In this document: positions 1 through 8,987 of the stretch, in pieces
Position numbering within the stretch: position 1 is the stretch's first letter
Layout of the letters: each line of letters opens with the position of its first letter
Origin: Micromonospora trifolii
GTDB lineage: Bacteria; Actinomycetota; Actinomycetes; Mycobacteriales; Micromonosporaceae
Length of the DNA stretch: 64,000 bases
Direction of reading: 5' to 3'
Assembly: GCF_022229005.1 (NCBI RefSeq)
Contig: NZ_JAKKFD010000017.1
Location: forward strand, 1 to 64,000
Program-made: the position numbers and the translations under genes
Notes under the pieces: model-generated
The model's database searches: none
What the model was told of the DNA's origin: nothing
Seen by the model: only the letters and a program-made list of their open reading frames with translations

Positions 1-52
1 ACGCAGCGCTTACGATGTCGTGAGGGTGTGGGAGAGTAGGACGCCGCCGGAC
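1..52 (+). rRNA. rrf: 5S ribosomal RNA, 3' end only
   Basis: The window opens inside a 5S rRNA gene. The segment GTGTGGGAGAGTAGG followed by the CGCCGCCGGAC tail is the typical 3' part of actinobacterial 5S rRNA. The 5' part lies outside the window. A strong hairpin terminator follows at 61-95, as expected at the end of an rRNA operon. The exact mature 3' end is estimated. Confidence 0.85.
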
Positions 53-60
53 AATCTTCC

Positions 61-95
61 AGATTAGGCCACCCCCATCGGGGGTGGCCTAATCT
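61..95 (+). terminator. rRNA operon terminator hairpin
   Basis: A perfect 16-bp stem (61-76 with 80-95) closes a 3-nt loop (77-79), nine bases after the 5S end. There is no long U tract, which is common for actinomycete terminators. Confidence 0.9.
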
Positions 96-120
96 GCGTT
101 TCCCTTAAGCCGGCAAGGTC

Positions 121-220
121 ATGCTCGATCCTGGATGTAGTGGCCTCATCAAGGGGTTGATACCCCTACAACCAGGATGTTGCGCGATCTTGCGGGCTGC
201 GGGCTGCGGGCTGCGGTCTG
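121..220. repeat. Intergenic inverted repeat and 7-bp tandem repeat
   Basis: Arms 128-140 and 166-178 are inverted repeats with one mismatch, enclosing a second small hairpin (152-157 with 162-167). Just after it the 7-mer TGCGGGC occurs three times in tandem (191-211). No gene fits this stretch. It looks like a dispersed palindromic intergenic element; whether it recurs in the genome cannot be seen here. Confidence 0.5.
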
Positions 221-256
221 GGCGGGTCGGCGGACTGGGCGCCTGGTCTTGCGGGG

Positions 257-943
257 TCAGTCTCGGGTCTGCATGCCGCCGCGGAGGTTGCGCAGCAGAC
301 CGCCGGCGTCGGTGACCGACCGGCCGGGGAACATCGCCATCACCACGCTGCCGTGATCGGCCCAGCCGCACACAGCGAAGTCGCCGCCCTCACCGCTGGT
401 GCTGCCACACTTCAACACCCCGCCGAGATCGCCCGCGGGCAGCTCCCGCAGGCCGTTCACCGCACCGGTCTCGTCCGACATCAGGCGGAAGAGGCTGTCC
501 AGGTCCCGTTCCGGCTGCCACAACAGGGTGGTGCCCCCGAAGATGAGCACCGAGCGCTTGTCGTCGGCCGGGTCGCGGTAGACAGTGCCGAAACTGCTGT
601 CGAGTTCGATGTTCGCCGCCAGGCCGCTGCGCAGATAGTCGGCAGTGCTCTTCGCCCGCTCGCTGTCGTCGCGGGTCAGACCCGCCACCCGATCGGGTGA
701 GGCCAGTTGGGTGTCCTTCTGCTGCGCCACCCGCCACCCACCGACACCGAGCACCCCGGCGCCGGCGAGACCGACCACCAGCGCGACCGCCCAACCGATC
801 TTGCGGCGACGTGACCAGCCGCTGGACCGCTCGTCGGGGTCGCCTCCGGAGTCCCTGGTGCTCAGCTGGATCGGCTCTTCGGTCAGCTCGACCGGCTCGC
901 GGCCGCCGTCGCGCGACCGCTCGGTGAGATGTGCGTCGGACAT
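257..943 (-). CDS. Membrane-anchored hypothetical protein (228 aa)
   Basis: The start is the ATG at 941-943 (MSDAHLTERS). An acidic cytoplasmic N-terminus (about 1-45) is followed by SRRRK and one transmembrane helix (about 48-70), then an outside domain of about 155 residues. That domain contains VLIFGGT, a KC...VCGWADHGS stretch and a final LLRNLR. The two cysteines may form a disulfide. The same architecture and C-terminal signature recur in the protein at 14529-15809, so the two are paralogues of an unrecognised family. It is divergent from valS, with 69 bp between starts. No function can be assigned. Confidence 0.8.
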   Translation of the reverse strand: MSDAHLTERSRDGGREPVELTEEPIQLSTRDSGGDPDERSSGWSRRRKIGWAVALVVGLAGAGVLGVGGWRVAQQKDTQLASPDRVAGLTRDDSERAKSTADYLRSGLAANIELDSSFGTVYRDPADDKRSVLIFGGTTLLWQPERDLDSLFRLMSDETGAVNGLRELPAGDLGGVLKCGSTSGEGGDFAVCGWADHGSVVMAMFPGRSVTDAGGLLRNLRGGMQTRD

Positions 944-1000
944 AGCCGACACCGTACGCGAACGGTAGGTGGCGCACGTCAGGTCTGTGAAAGCCCTCCG

Positions 1001-1006
1001 TAGACT
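1001..1006 (+). promoter_or_regulatory. -10 element of leaderless valS
   Basis: TAGACT lies 6 nt before the GTG start at 1013, so transcription would begin at or next to the start codon. No ribosome binding site precedes the GTG. Confidence 0.6.
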
Positions 1007-1012
1007 TGTCCG

Positions 1013-3631
1013 GTGACCGAGAGACTGGATGCCCGACGCCCCGACGCCCCGACCCTTGCCGGCCAGTACCAGCCCGGTGAGGTAGAGCAGCGACGGTACG
1101 AGCAGTGGGTAGCCGGCGGGCACTTCCGGGCCTCCGCCGACAGCGACAAGCCCCCCTTCACCATCGTCATCCCGCCGCCGAACGTCACCGGCTCGCTGCA
1201 CATGGGCCACGCGTTCGAGCACACGCTGATGGACGCGTTGACGCGGCGTAAGCGGATGCAGGGCTTCGAGGCACTGTGGCTGCCGGGCATGGACCATGCC
1301 GGCATCGCCACCCAGAACCTGGTCGAGCGTCAGCTCGCCGCCGAGGGGCTTTCCCGGCACGATCTTGGCCGGGAGAAGTTCGTCGAGCGGGTCTGGCAGT
1401 GGAAGGCCGAGTCCGGTGGCGCCATCCTCGGCCAGATGCGCCGCCTCGGCGACTCCGTCGACTGGGACCGCGAGCGCTTCACCATGGACGCGGGGCTGAC
1501 CCGCGCCGTCCAGACGATCTTCAAGAAGCTCTTCGACGACGGCTTGATCTACCGGGCCAACCGGATCATCAACTGGTGTCCGCGCTGTCTCACGGCGCTC
1601 TCCGACATCGAGGTCGAGCACACCGACGACGACGGCGAGCTGATCTCGATCCGCTACAGCGACGAGGTCGTGGTGGCCACCACCCGGGCCGAGACGATGC
1701 TCGGCGACACCGCGGTGGCGGTGCACCCCGACGACGAGCGCTACCAGCACCTGATCGGCACCGAGGTCGAGCTGCCGCTGACCGGCCGCCGGATCCCGAT
1801 CGTCGCCGACGCGCACGTCGACCCGTCCTTCGGCACCGGCATGGTCAAGGTGACGCCGGCCCACGACCCGAACGACTTCGAGATCGGCCAGCGGCACGAC
1901 CTGCCCGCGCTGACCGTGATGGACGAGCGCGGCGTGATCACCGTGCCCGGCCCGTTCGAGGGATTGGACCGGTTCGAGGCGCGGCCGGCGATCGTGGCGG
2001 CGCTGCGGGAGCAGGGCCGGATCGTCGCCGAGAAGCGCCCGTACGTGCACGCGGTCGGGCACTGCTCGCGCTGCAAGACCACCGTCGAGCCACGGCTGTC
2101 GTTGCAGTGGTTCGTCAACACCGCCCCGCTGGCCCAGGCCGCGGGCGACGCGGTGCGCGACGGCCGGGTCCGCATCGAGCCGGCCGAACTGGCCAAGCGC
2201 TACTTCGCCTGGGTCGACAACATGCACGACTGGTGCATCTCCCGCCAGCTGTGGTGGGGGCACCGCATCCCGGTCTGGTACGGCCCGGCGGGCGAGATCG
2301 TCTGCGTCGGCCCCGACGAGGCGCCGCCGACCGGCGAGGGTTGGCACCAGGACGAGGATGTCCTGGACACCTGGTTCTCCAGCGGGCTGTGGCCGTTCTC
2401 CACGCTGGGCTGGCCGGAGCAGACCCCGGACCTGGCGAAGTTCTACCCGACCAGCGTGCTGGTCACCGGGTACGACATCCTGTTCTTCTGGGTCGCTCGG
2501 ATGATGATGTTCGGCCTCTACGCGATGGACGGCCGGCCGCCCTTCGACGTGGTCGCGCTGCACGGCATGGTGCGTGACCAGTTCGGCAAGAAGATGTCGA
2601 AGTCGTTCGGCAACGTGGTCGACCCGCTGGACTGGATCGACAGATACGGCGCGGACGCCACCCGGTTCACGCTGGCGCGGGGCGCGAACCCCGGCCAGGA
2701 CGTCCCGGTCAGCGAGGAGTGGTGCCAGGGCTCCCGCAACTTCTGCAACAAGCTCTGGAACGCCACCCGGTTCGCTCTGATGAACGGCGCGCACACCACT
2801 GGCGACCTGCCCCCCACTGAGCAGCTCTCCACCGTCGACCGGTGGATCCTGTCCCGGTTGGCGCACGTCACCGCCGAGGTCGACGAGCAGTTCGAGGCGT
2901 ACGAGTTCGCCAAGGTGTGCGACCTGCTCTACCACTTCGCCTGGGACGACGTCTGTGACTGGTACGTCGAGCTGAGCAAGCCGGTGCTCGCCGAGGGCGG
3001 TGAGCGGGCGGAGGCCAGCCGCCGGGTGCTCGGGCATGTGCTCGACCAGCTGCTGCGGCTGCTGCACCCGGTCATCCCGTTCGTCACCGAGGAGCTGTGG
3101 CTCGCGCTGACCGGCGGCGAGACGGTGCAGGCCGCCGCCTGGCCGGTGGCCGACCGGTCGCTGGTCGACGACGCCGCCGAGGCCGAGTTGGTCGGCGTGC
3201 AGCGGGTGGTCACCGAGATCCGCCGGTTCCGTTCCGACCAGGGGCTGCGTCCCACGCAGCGGGTGGCTGCCCGCCTGGACGGGCTGTCCGGCGCGGGTAT
3301 CGCCGCCCACGAGCCGCTGATCCGTTCGCTGGTCCGGTTGGATCCGGCAGGTGACGACTTCCAGGCCAGCGCCACGCTGGCCATGCCCGGCGCGGTCGGT
3401 GTCGCGTTGGACACCCGGGGGTCGATCGACGTGGCCGCCGAGCGGGCCCGGCTGACGAAGGACCGCGCGGCAGCCGAGAAGGAGGTCGCGCAGGCCCGGG
3501 CGAAGCTCGACAACCCGGCCTTCATCGGCAAGGCCCCCGAGCCGGTGGTCGCGAAGATCCGCGACCGGCTCGCCACCGCCGAGGCCGACCTGGTCCGGAT
3601 CAACGCTGCTCTGGAGACACTGCCCTCGTGA
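1013..3631 (+). CDS. valS: Valyl-tRNA synthetase
   Basis: Class I aminoacyl-tRNA synthetase that charges tRNA-Val in the cytoplasm. At 872 aa it has the usual length. The HIGH-type motif HMGH is at residues 63-66 within [13 protein letters not shown], and KMSKS is near residue 527 ([10 protein letters not shown]). A central editing (CP1) region, the anticodon-binding domain and a C-terminal coiled coil (from about 800, rich in A, E, K and R) complete it. The GTG start sits 6 nt after a -10 element, suggesting a leaderless mRNA. Its stop overlaps the folC start by 4 bp. No T-box leader is present, unlike ileS. Confidence 0.98.
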   Translation: MTERLDARRPDAPTLAGQYQPGEVEQRRYEQWVAGGHFRASADSDKPPFTIVIPPPNVTGSLHMGHAFEHTLMDALTRRKRMQGFEALWLPGMDHAGIATQNLVERQLAAEGLSRHDLGREKFVERVWQWKAESGGAILGQMRRLGDSVDWDRERFTMDAGLTRAVQTIFKKLFDDGLIYRANRIINWCPRCLTALSDIEVEHTDDDGELISIRYSDEVVVATTRAETMLGDTAVAVHPDDERYQHLIGTEVELPLTGRRIPIVADAHVDPSFGTGMVKVTPAHDPNDFEIGQRHDLPALTVMDERGVITVPGPFEGLDRFEARPAIVAALREQGRIVAEKRPYVHAVGHCSRCKTTVEPRLSLQWFVNTAPLAQAAGDAVRDGRVRIEPAELAKRYFAWVDNMHDWCISRQLWWGHRIPVWYGPAGEIVCVGPDEAPPTGEGWHQDEDVLDTWFSSGLWPFSTLGWPEQTPDLAKFYPTSVLVTGYDILFFWVARMMMFGLYAMDGRPPFDVVALHGMVRDQFGKKMSKSFGNVVDPLDWIDRYGADATRFTLARGANPGQDVPVSEEWCQGSRNFCNKLWNATRFALMNGAHTTGDLPPTEQLSTVDRWILSRLAHVTAEVDEQFEAYEFAKVCDLLYHFAWDDVCDWYVELSKPVLAEGGERAEASRRVLGHVLDQLLRLLHPVIPFVTEELWLALTGGETVQAAAWPVADRSLVDDAAEAELVGVQRVVTEIRRFRSDQGLRPTQRVAARLDGLSGAGIAAHEPLIRSLVRLDPAGDDFQASATLAMPGAVGVALDTRGSIDVAAERARLTKDRAAAEKEVAQARAKLDNPAFIGKAPEPVVAKIRDRLATAEADLVRINAALETLPS

Positions 3632-4962
3632 CCGACCGTAACGAATTCGCCGCCGTCGAGGCCGAGCTGAACGCCCGTGGTTTCACCCGCATGGTCTTCG
3701 AGCTGGACCGGATCGAGTCGCTGCTCGACCTGCTCGGCAGTCCGCAGCGGGCGTACCCGGCGATCCACCTGACCGGCACCAACGGCAAGACCTCCACCGC
3801 GCGGATGATCGACTCGCTGTTGCGGGCGCACGGGCTGCACACCGGGCGCTACACCAGCCCGCATCTGGAGACCGTCCGGGAGCGGATCAGCCTGGACGGG
3901 GAGCCGGTCAGCGAGGAACGGTTCGCGTCGGTGTACCGGGAGATCAAGCCACTGGCCGAGCTGGTCGACGCACGATCCGACGAGCCGCTGACGTACTTCG
4001 ACATGACCACCGCGCTGGCGTTCGCCACGTTCGCCGACGCGCCGGTCGACATCGCTGTGGTCGAGGTCGGCCTCGGTGGCGCCGAGGACGCCACGAACGT
4101 CCTCCAGGCGGGAGTCTGCGTGATCACCCCGATCGGGCTGGACCACACCGAGTGGCTCGGTGACACGCTCCAGGACATCGCGCTGGCCAAGGCCGGCATC
4201 ATCCACCCGGGGGCCACAGTCATCTCGGCGGCCCAGGAGGAGGAGGCCGCTGCTCCCCTCCTCGAACGCTGCGCCGAGGTCGGGGCCACGCTCGCTCGGG
4301 AGGGCGGCGAGTTCGGCGTGCTGGGTCGGGCGGTCGCGGTCGGCGGTCAGGTGCTCACCCTTCAGGGGCTGGGTGGCGTCTACGACGACGTGTTCATTCC
4401 GCTGCACGGTGCCCACCAGGCGCAGAACGCGGCGGTGGCGCTCGCCGCCGTCGAGGCGTTCCTGGGTGCGGGGGCTCGACGTCAGCTGGACATCGAGGCG
4501 GTCCGGGAGGGCTTCGCCTCGACCAGCTCCCCGGGTCGGCTGGAGCGGGTCCGTAACGCCCCGACCATCCTGCTGGACGGCGCGCACAACCCGCACGGCA
4601 TGAAGGCCACGGTCACCGCGCTCCAGGAGGAGTTCGCGTTCAGCAAGCTGGTGGCCGTGATCGGCGTACTGGCCGACAAGGACGCGGAAGCGCTGCTGGA
4701 GCTGCTCGAGCCGGTGGTCGACCAGGTGGTGGTCACCCGTAGCAGCTCGCCTCGGGCGATGCCGACGGAGGAACTCGCCGCGCTGGCTGCCGAGATCTTC
4801 GGCGAGGAGCGGGTGGCTTCGGCCGAGGAGATGCCGGATGCGATCGAGCTGGCGGTGGCGATGGCCGAGGAGGACGTCCCCGGTGAGTTGAGCGGGGTCG
4901 GGGTGTTGGTCACCGGTTCGGTGGTGACGGTCGCCGACGCGCGCCGGCTGCTGAAGCGATGA
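3628..4962 (+). CDS. folC: Folylpolyglutamate synthase / dihydrofolate synthase
   Basis: Adds glutamate to folates (and to dihydropteroate where bifunctional), retaining folate cofactors in the cell. At 444 aa it is of family length. The Mur-ligase-type P-loop GTNGKTST starts at residue 50, with the conserved Mg/folate segment VEVGLGG and DGAHNPHG later. The GTG start overlaps the valS stop (GTGA) and its own stop overlaps the next gene (ATGA), so valS, folC and DUF4233 are translationally coupled. This gene order is conserved in actinobacteria, as in the mycobacterial valS-folC-ndk region. Confidence 0.97.
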   Translation: MTDRNEFAAVEAELNARGFTRMVFELDRIESLLDLLGSPQRAYPAIHLTGTNGKTSTARMIDSLLRAHGLHTGRYTSPHLETVRERISLDGEPVSEERFASVYREIKPLAELVDARSDEPLTYFDMTTALAFATFADAPVDIAVVEVGLGGAEDATNVLQAGVCVITPIGLDHTEWLGDTLQDIALAKAGIIHPGATVISAAQEEEAAAPLLERCAEVGATLAREGGEFGVLGRAVAVGGQVLTLQGLGGVYDDVFIPLHGAHQAQNAAVALAAVEAFLGAGARRQLDIEAVREGFASTSSPGRLERVRNAPTILLDGAHNPHGMKATVTALQEEFAFSKLVAVIGVLADKDAEALLELLEPVVDQVVVTRSSSPRAMPTEELAALAAEIFGEERVASAEEMPDAIELAVAMAEEDVPGELSGVGVLVTGSVVTVADARRLLKR

Positions 4963-5393
4963 CCACCCCAGAGCGGGACCAGCACCCCACCGAGGACCCG
5001 ACCGGCGCGCCGGTCGAGCAGCCGGCGGGGGAGGAGCCCACGGCCGGGCAACCGCGACGCTCCGGGTTACGCAACCCGGAGCGGGCGGTGCGCGGTCTCG
5101 GCGCTGGCACGCTCAGCCTGGAGGCGCTGGTGCTGCTGTTGGCGATCCAGCCGATCAGGGTGGTCGGCGGTGACCTCGGCGGCGCCGCGATCGGCGCGGT
5201 CGTGGCACTGGCGGTGGCCGCCGTGTTGCTTGCCGGCATGATGCGCCGCCAGTGGGCGTGGAACGCCGGCACCGTGCTCCAGGGCCTGCTGTTGCTGGGC
5301 GGACTGCTGCACTGGTCGCTGCTCGGGCTGGGCATCATCTTCGCCCTGGTCTGGGCGTACGCCTTGCACGTTCGCCGCGTCATTCTCGGCTGA
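4959..5393 (+). CDS. DUF4233 membrane protein
   Basis: A 144-aa protein with a charged, Pro/Glu-rich first 45 residues and then four hydrophobic helices filling the rest; RRQWAW lies between helices two and three. It matches the small DUF4233 membrane protein found between folC and ndk in actinobacteria. The ATG overlaps the folC stop. Function is unknown; the fixed position suggests a housekeeping or envelope role. Confidence 0.88.
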   Translation: MTTPERDQHPTEDPTGAPVEQPAGEEPTAGQPRRSGLRNPERAVRGLGAGTLSLEALVLLLAIQPIRVVGGDLGGAAIGAVVALAVAAVLLAGMMRRQWAWNAGTVLQGLLLLGGLLHWSLLGLGIIFALVWAYALHVRRVILG

Positions 5394-5440
5394 CGCCGGA
5401 CCCGGCCGGCGCCGTCCGAAGGCGGGCCGGGTCAGGCGTC
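5392..5440. terminator. Bidirectional terminator between convergent genes
   Basis: A 16-bp stem with one mismatch pairs 5392-5407 with 5425-5440. It starts at the DUF4233 stop codon and includes the stop codon of the minus-strand gene (5432-5434), so it serves both converging units. Confidence 0.75.
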
Positions 5441-6928
5441 GGCGCGTTCGCGCCACTGGGTGAGCGCGACGCCGTGGCCGTCCGGGTCGCGGAAGGCCGC
5501 CGCCCACACCTCCAGCTTGGTGCCGCGGTTGACGACCCGGGGCGCGTACGTGAAGCGGACGCCCGACTCGCGCAACCGCTCGTACGCCGCCTCGATGTCG
5601 TTCACCTCGAGGTTGACGTGCACGAGTCGGCGGCTGATGGGCGCGGCCCCGGTCACCTCGCGCAGGACGATGCGGGTCGTCCCGGAGGCGAGGACGGCGT
5701 TGTGAGCACCCTGGTCGACCTCGCTGAAGCCGAGCACGTCGCGGTAGAAGCCGAGCGACCGGGGCAGGTCGGTGACCAGCAGGGTGAGGCCCACCCCGCT
5801 GATCGGCCCGGTCGGGTCCGCGGCCGAGGCGGCGTCGAACCCGAAGATCGCCTGGTCCAGTTCCTCGTCGGTCACTGTCGCGCGCGCGGCCCCGGTCGGT
5901 GAGGGATCGTCCAGTGGAAGATCGAGTGGGTCCAACGGGTCGACGACACCTGGGCCGGACCGCTGCGCGGGCGGAGGCTCGAAGCGTTGCGCGGTGGGCT
6001 GGTCGGCGGGGTCCTCGGCGGGTGGGGCGGTCGTGCCGCCCGCCTCCGACGCGTCGAACCGGTCGGCCGCGGGCTCGTCGAAGCGCTCCTCGGCGGGCGG
6101 GCGCGGCGCGGGAGTAGTCGCCCGTCGGGGCAGCCCACCGGCCTGCGGTTCGACGACGACGCCCTCCAACACCACCGGGCCACCCGGGCTCTGGTGCATC
6201 ACCACGGGCTCGCGCTCCTCGGGCATGACGCCCGGGTCGTCGCGCCGGCTGTCGTCGCGCCGGAGGTCGTCGCGCCGGCTGTCGTCACGACGAGGGTCGT
6301 CACGCCGAGGGTCGGTGCGCAGCGGGTCACCGAGCGGGTCCCGGAACGGGTCACCGACCGGATCGCGGAAGTCGTCGCGGAAGTCGTCATCGGGCGCCCG
6401 GTCGGCCCACGGCGGCGCGTCCTGCTGGATCAGCAGGTCGTCCATCGCCTCCGCGTCGGCGAACTCCGGCGGGAGATCGGCGACGGCGGCGGCGGTCTCG
6501 GCGTGGGTGGGCACCTCGTCCCAGAGGACCTTGACGTGCCGCTGGTCGTCCAACGCGACCCGGATCGGCAGGGTCTGACCCAGCGACGGCCACTTGGAGA
6601 CCGGCACCCTCGGCTCGATGATCTTCTTGGACCGTGGTGGCAGGCCAGGGGCGTCGATCACCAGTTGCAGTTCGCAGCGGCCGAACGCGTACTGGGTTGG
6701 TGGTTCGGAGGCGCTGTGCACATGGCCGACGCCGACGACCCAGGTGCGACCGCCGCCGCGTACTGTCGCCAGCGCGATCGCCAGCACCAGCAGGGCGACC
6801 CCGAGAGCCACGATGGCCCAACTGGTCATGCCCAGCCCGAACAGGACGACGAACGTGGCCACGGTGCCCAGCACCGTGCCGATCAGCTTGCGTACCGGCG
6901 CGATGGGTCGGTTCCCGCCATTCGCCAC
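5432..6928 (-). CDS. Membrane protein fused to a C-terminal VOC (glyoxalase-like) domain
   Basis: A 498-aa protein with three parts. Residues 1-60 hold two transmembrane helices, followed by a soluble stretch to about 165. Residues 165-365 are disordered, with five tandem RRDD[P/S/L] repeats and Pro/Ala/Glu-rich sequence. Residues 375-498 form a vicinal-oxygen-chelate domain (LTLLVTDLPRSLGFYRDVLGF ending in FRDPDGHGVALTQW). VOC domains usually act as small metal-binding enzymes or resistance proteins; tethering one to the membrane by a long linker is unusual. The GTG at 6926-6928 is preceded by GGGAGGT. Substrate unknown. Confidence 0.85.
   Translation of the reverse strand: MANGGNRPIAPVRKLIGTVLGTVATFVVLFGLGMTSWAIVALGVALLVLAIALATVRGGGRTWVVGVGHVHSASEPPTQYAFGRCELQLVIDAPGLPPRSKKIIEPRVPVSKWPSLGQTLPIRVALDDQRHVKVLWDEVPTHAETAAAVADLPPEFADAEAMDDLLIQQDAPPWADRAPDDDFRDDFRDPVGDPFRDPLGDPLRTDPRRDDPRRDDSRRDDLRRDDSRRDDPGVMPEEREPVVMHQSPGGPVVLEGVVVEPQAGGLPRRATTPAPRPPAEERFDEPAADRFDASEAGGTTAPPAEDPADQPTAQRFEPPPAQRSGPGVVDPLDPLDLPLDDPSPTGAARATVTDEELDQAIFGFDAASAADPTGPISGVGLTLLVTDLPRSLGFYRDVLGFSEVDQGAHNAVLASGTTRIVLREVTGAAPISRRLVHVNLEVNDIEAAYERLRESGVRFTYAPRVVNRGTKLEVWAAAFRDPDGHGVALTQWRERADA
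6233..6315 (-). repeat. 15-bp in-frame tandem repeat coding RRDDx
   Basis: A 15-bp unit runs about five times, with variation mainly in the third positions and the last codon. It encodes the charged linker of the VOC fusion protein and may vary in copy number between strains. Confidence 0.8.
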
Positions 6929-6953
6929 AGTGGACCTCCCGGGGGTCAGGGCC

Positions 6954-6959
6954 AGGCTA
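6954..6959 (-). promoter_or_regulatory. Candidate -10 for the VOC fusion gene
   Basis: On the minus strand TAGCCT lies 25 nt before the GTG start, leaving room for the GGGAGGT ribosome site. Confidence 0.45.
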
Positions 6960-7018
6960 GGCCGAATCGGCCACCGGGGGAAAGACCGGCCGCCGCGCCG
7001 GCGCCGGGACCGGGTCGC

Positions 7019-7024
7019 TAGGCT
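7019..7024 (+). promoter_or_regulatory. Candidate -10 for ndk
   Basis: TAGGCT lies about 47 nt before the ndk GTG; an AGGAGGA ribosome site follows at 7057-7063. Confidence 0.5.
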
Positions 7025-7070
7025 GACCGTACCGATCCCAAGCGTTCAGCGCGTACAGGAGGAACCCAGC

Positions 7071-7496
7071 GTGTCCAGCAACAGCCCGGATGAGCGCAGC
7101 CTCGTTCTGATCAAGCCCGACGCGGTCCGCCGCGGCCTGGTCGGCGAGGTCCTCTCCCGCTTTGAGCGCAAGGGGCTGCGGATCGACGCGATGGCGCACC
7201 GGACGATGGATGCCGCGCTCGCCGACGAGCACTACGCCGAGCACGTCGACAAGGCGTTCTACCCGCCGTTGAAGGACTTCATGACCGGCGGCCCGCTGGT
7301 CGCCCTGGTGCTCTCCGGCGACCAGGTCATCGACGTGGTCCGCGGGCTGGTCGGCGCCACCGACGGGCGCAAGGCCGCCGCCGGCACCATCCGGGGTGAC
7401 CTGTCGCTGTCCAACCGGGAGAACCTGGTGCACGCCTCCGACTCGACGGACAGCGCCAAGCGCGAGATCGCGCTCTGGTTCCCCGAGCTGGGCTGA
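7071..7496 (+). CDS. ndk: Nucleoside diphosphate kinase
   Basis: Transfers the gamma phosphate of ATP to NDPs through a phosphohistidine, balancing NTP and dNTP pools. The 141-aa protein starts LVLIKPDAV, has the active-site motif NLVHASDS with the catalytic His at residue 121, and ends REIALWFPEL. The GTG at 7071 is set by AGGAGGA 7 nt upstream. It lies near folC as in other actinobacteria but has its own promoter, because the intervening VOC gene runs the other way. Confidence 0.98.
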   Translation: MSSNSPDERSLVLIKPDAVRRGLVGEVLSRFERKGLRIDAMAHRTMDAALADEHYAEHVDKAFYPPLKDFMTGGPLVALVLSGDQVIDVVRGLVGATDGRKAAAGTIRGDLSLSNRENLVHASDSTDSAKREIALWFPELG

Positions 7497-7535
7497 CGCC
7501 CACCGGCCCGGGCCGACCGACGACGACGCCCGGGT

Positions 7536-8414
7536 TCAGCCGACCGCCGGCACCTTCGCCGGGTTGCCGACCACGTAGATCCCGGTGATCCGTCCGTCGG
7601 CGGCGGCGATGGTCAGTGTGTAGCGACTGCCGTCCGCACGGGTGATCATCATCGCCGGTTCCCCGTTGAGCTCGACCGGATCCATCGTCACCCGGTGACG
7701 CGGGCCGTAGACCCCGGCGTAGAACCGGGCGATCCGGTCCGCACCGGTGACCGGGTTGAGGGCGGCCCGCACCCGACCGCCGCCGTCGTTCCAGGCGGTG
7801 GCGTCGGCGGCCACCAGGTCGGTGAGCCTGGCCAGGTCGCCGTCGCGGGCGGCGGCGAGGAACGCGTCCAGCAGCCGCTCCCGCTCCGGGCGGCTGGCGG
7901 TGAACCGGCGCTGCTCCTGCCGTACCCGCGCGGTCGCCCGGTGGTACAGCTGCCGGCAGTCGGCGACGGACCGGTCCAGGATCTCGGCGATCTCCGCGTA
8001 CGGCAGGTCGAAGGCCGTGTGCAGGACGTACACCGCGCGCTCCGGCGGGGTGAGCCGCTCCAGGACGTGCAGCAACGCTGTGGAGAGCGAGTCGCGCAGC
8101 TCCACCCGGTCCAACGGCCCGAACGGCGAGGGCGCGGTCGGCACCGGCTCGGGCAGCCACGTCCCGACGTACGTCTCGCGGGCCGCCTGCCGGGCGCGCA
8201 GCCGGTCCACTGCCAACCGGGTGACCACCCGGGACAGGTACCGGCGCGGCTCCTCGACCCGGGCCCGGTCCACACCCAGCCAGCGCAGGTACGCCTCCTG
8301 GAGCACGTCCTCCGCGTCGTGCCGGCTGCCGAGCAGGCGGTACGCGAGCCCGAGCAGCATCGGCCGGTGCGCCTCGAGCGCACCGGCCGCCTCCGCTGCC
8401 GCCTCGGTGGTCAC
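7536..8414 (-). CDS. ECF41-type RNA polymerase sigma factor with C-terminal SnoaL-like domain
   Basis: Alternative sigma factor of 292 aa. The sigma-2 region (AYRLLGSRHDAEDVLQEAYLRW) is followed by sigma-4 (LTPPERAVYVLHTAF...YAEIAEILD). The linker has the WLPEPV motif, and a SnoaL-like domain of about 120 residues ends in VVGNPAK, close to the NPDK motif of ECF41. In this group the fused C-terminal domain, not an anti-sigma factor, controls activity. I choose the GTG at 8414, which overlaps the upstream decarboxylase stop by 4 bp (GTGA); a longer in-frame start at 8462 would overlap by 52 bp. Known ECF41 genes sit beside carboxymuconolactone decarboxylases or oxidoreductases, as here. Confidence 0.93.
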   Translation of the reverse strand: MTTEAAAEAAGALEAHRPMLLGLAYRLLGSRHDAEDVLQEAYLRWLGVDRARVEEPRRYLSRVVTRLAVDRLRARQAARETYVGTWLPEPVPTAPSPFGPLDRVELRDSLSTALLHVLERLTPPERAVYVLHTAFDLPYAEIAEILDRSVADCRQLYHRATARVRQEQRRFTASRPERERLLDAFLAAARDGDLARLTDLVAADATAWNDGGGRVRAALNPVTGADRIARFYAGVYGPRHRVTMDPVELNGEPAMMITRADGSRYTLTIAAADGRITGIYVVGNPAKVPAVG

Positions 8415-8851
8415 GCCTGGGCTGGAGGCTCCAGCCGCATCGTCACCCCGATCCGATTCCACACGTTGATTGTGGCAATCGCGATGACGAGGTCGGCCAG
8501 TTCCTTCTCCGACCAGACCTTCGCGGCGTCATCCCACACCTCGTCCGGCACCCCGTGCTCGCCGAGCCGGGTGACAGCGTCGGTGAGGGCCAGCGCGGCC
8601 CGCTCCCGCTCGTCGAAGAAGGGCGCCTCCCGCCAGGTGGCGACGGCGAACAGCCGCCGGCTCGACTCGCCCTCGGCGAGCGCGTCCCGGCTGTGCATGT
8701 CCACGCAGTACGCGCACCCGTTGATCATCGACGCCCGCAGCTTCACCAGCTCCAGCACTGTGTGGTCGACGTTCGTCTGGACGTACTTCTCCAACCCCAT
8801 GACGGCCTTGTACGCCTGCGGTGCGACCTCGGCCGGGTTCATCCGTTGCAC
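8411..8851 (-). CDS. Carboxymuconolactone decarboxylase / AhpD-like protein
   Basis: A small alpha-helical protein of 146 aa with the AhpD-type redox motif CAYCVDMH (CxxCxxxH), preceded by the family segment LELVKLRASMINGC. Such proteins act as peroxidase-like thiol enzymes or decarboxylases. The GTG at 8851 lies 5 nt after AGGAGG; an ATG at 8842 is too far (14 nt). It is the first gene of a two-gene operon with the ECF41 factor and lies behind a matching ECF41 promoter, so it is the likely target of that sigma factor. Confidence 0.93.
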   Translation of the reverse strand: MQRMNPAEVAPQAYKAVMGLEKYVQTNVDHTVLELVKLRASMINGCAYCVDMHSRDALAEGESSRRLFAVATWREAPFFDERERAALALTDAVTRLGEHGVPDEVWDDAAKVWSEKELADLVIAIATINVWNRIGVTMRLEPPAQA

Positions 8852-8882
8852 GACTACCTCCTGATCGGTCCGACGCCGGTAC

Positions 8883-8910
8883 GACGGTCGGGCCGGGCCG
8901 GATCGTGACA
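8883..8910 (-). promoter_or_regulatory. ECF41-type promoter (autoregulation)
   Basis: Reading the minus strand, TGTCAC (8905-8910) is followed after 18 nt by CGTC (8883-8886), 31 nt before the decarboxylase start. This matches the known ECF41 consensus of TGTCACA, a spacer of about 16-17 nt, then CGTC. The pair probably transcribes the decarboxylase and sigma factor genes. Confidence 0.7.
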
Positions 8911-8987
8911 ACCGGGGGCTGTGACCCCGCTCATGCCGCCACGTTCGGGCCGCAGGCGGCCGTCGTGCAGGCGCCGCCACCTCATGA

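Noticed and set aside
257..3310. Long minus-strand open frame extending the 228-aa protein across valS
   Set aside because: The part beyond 943 is antisense to valS; the ATG at 943 gives a normal protein.
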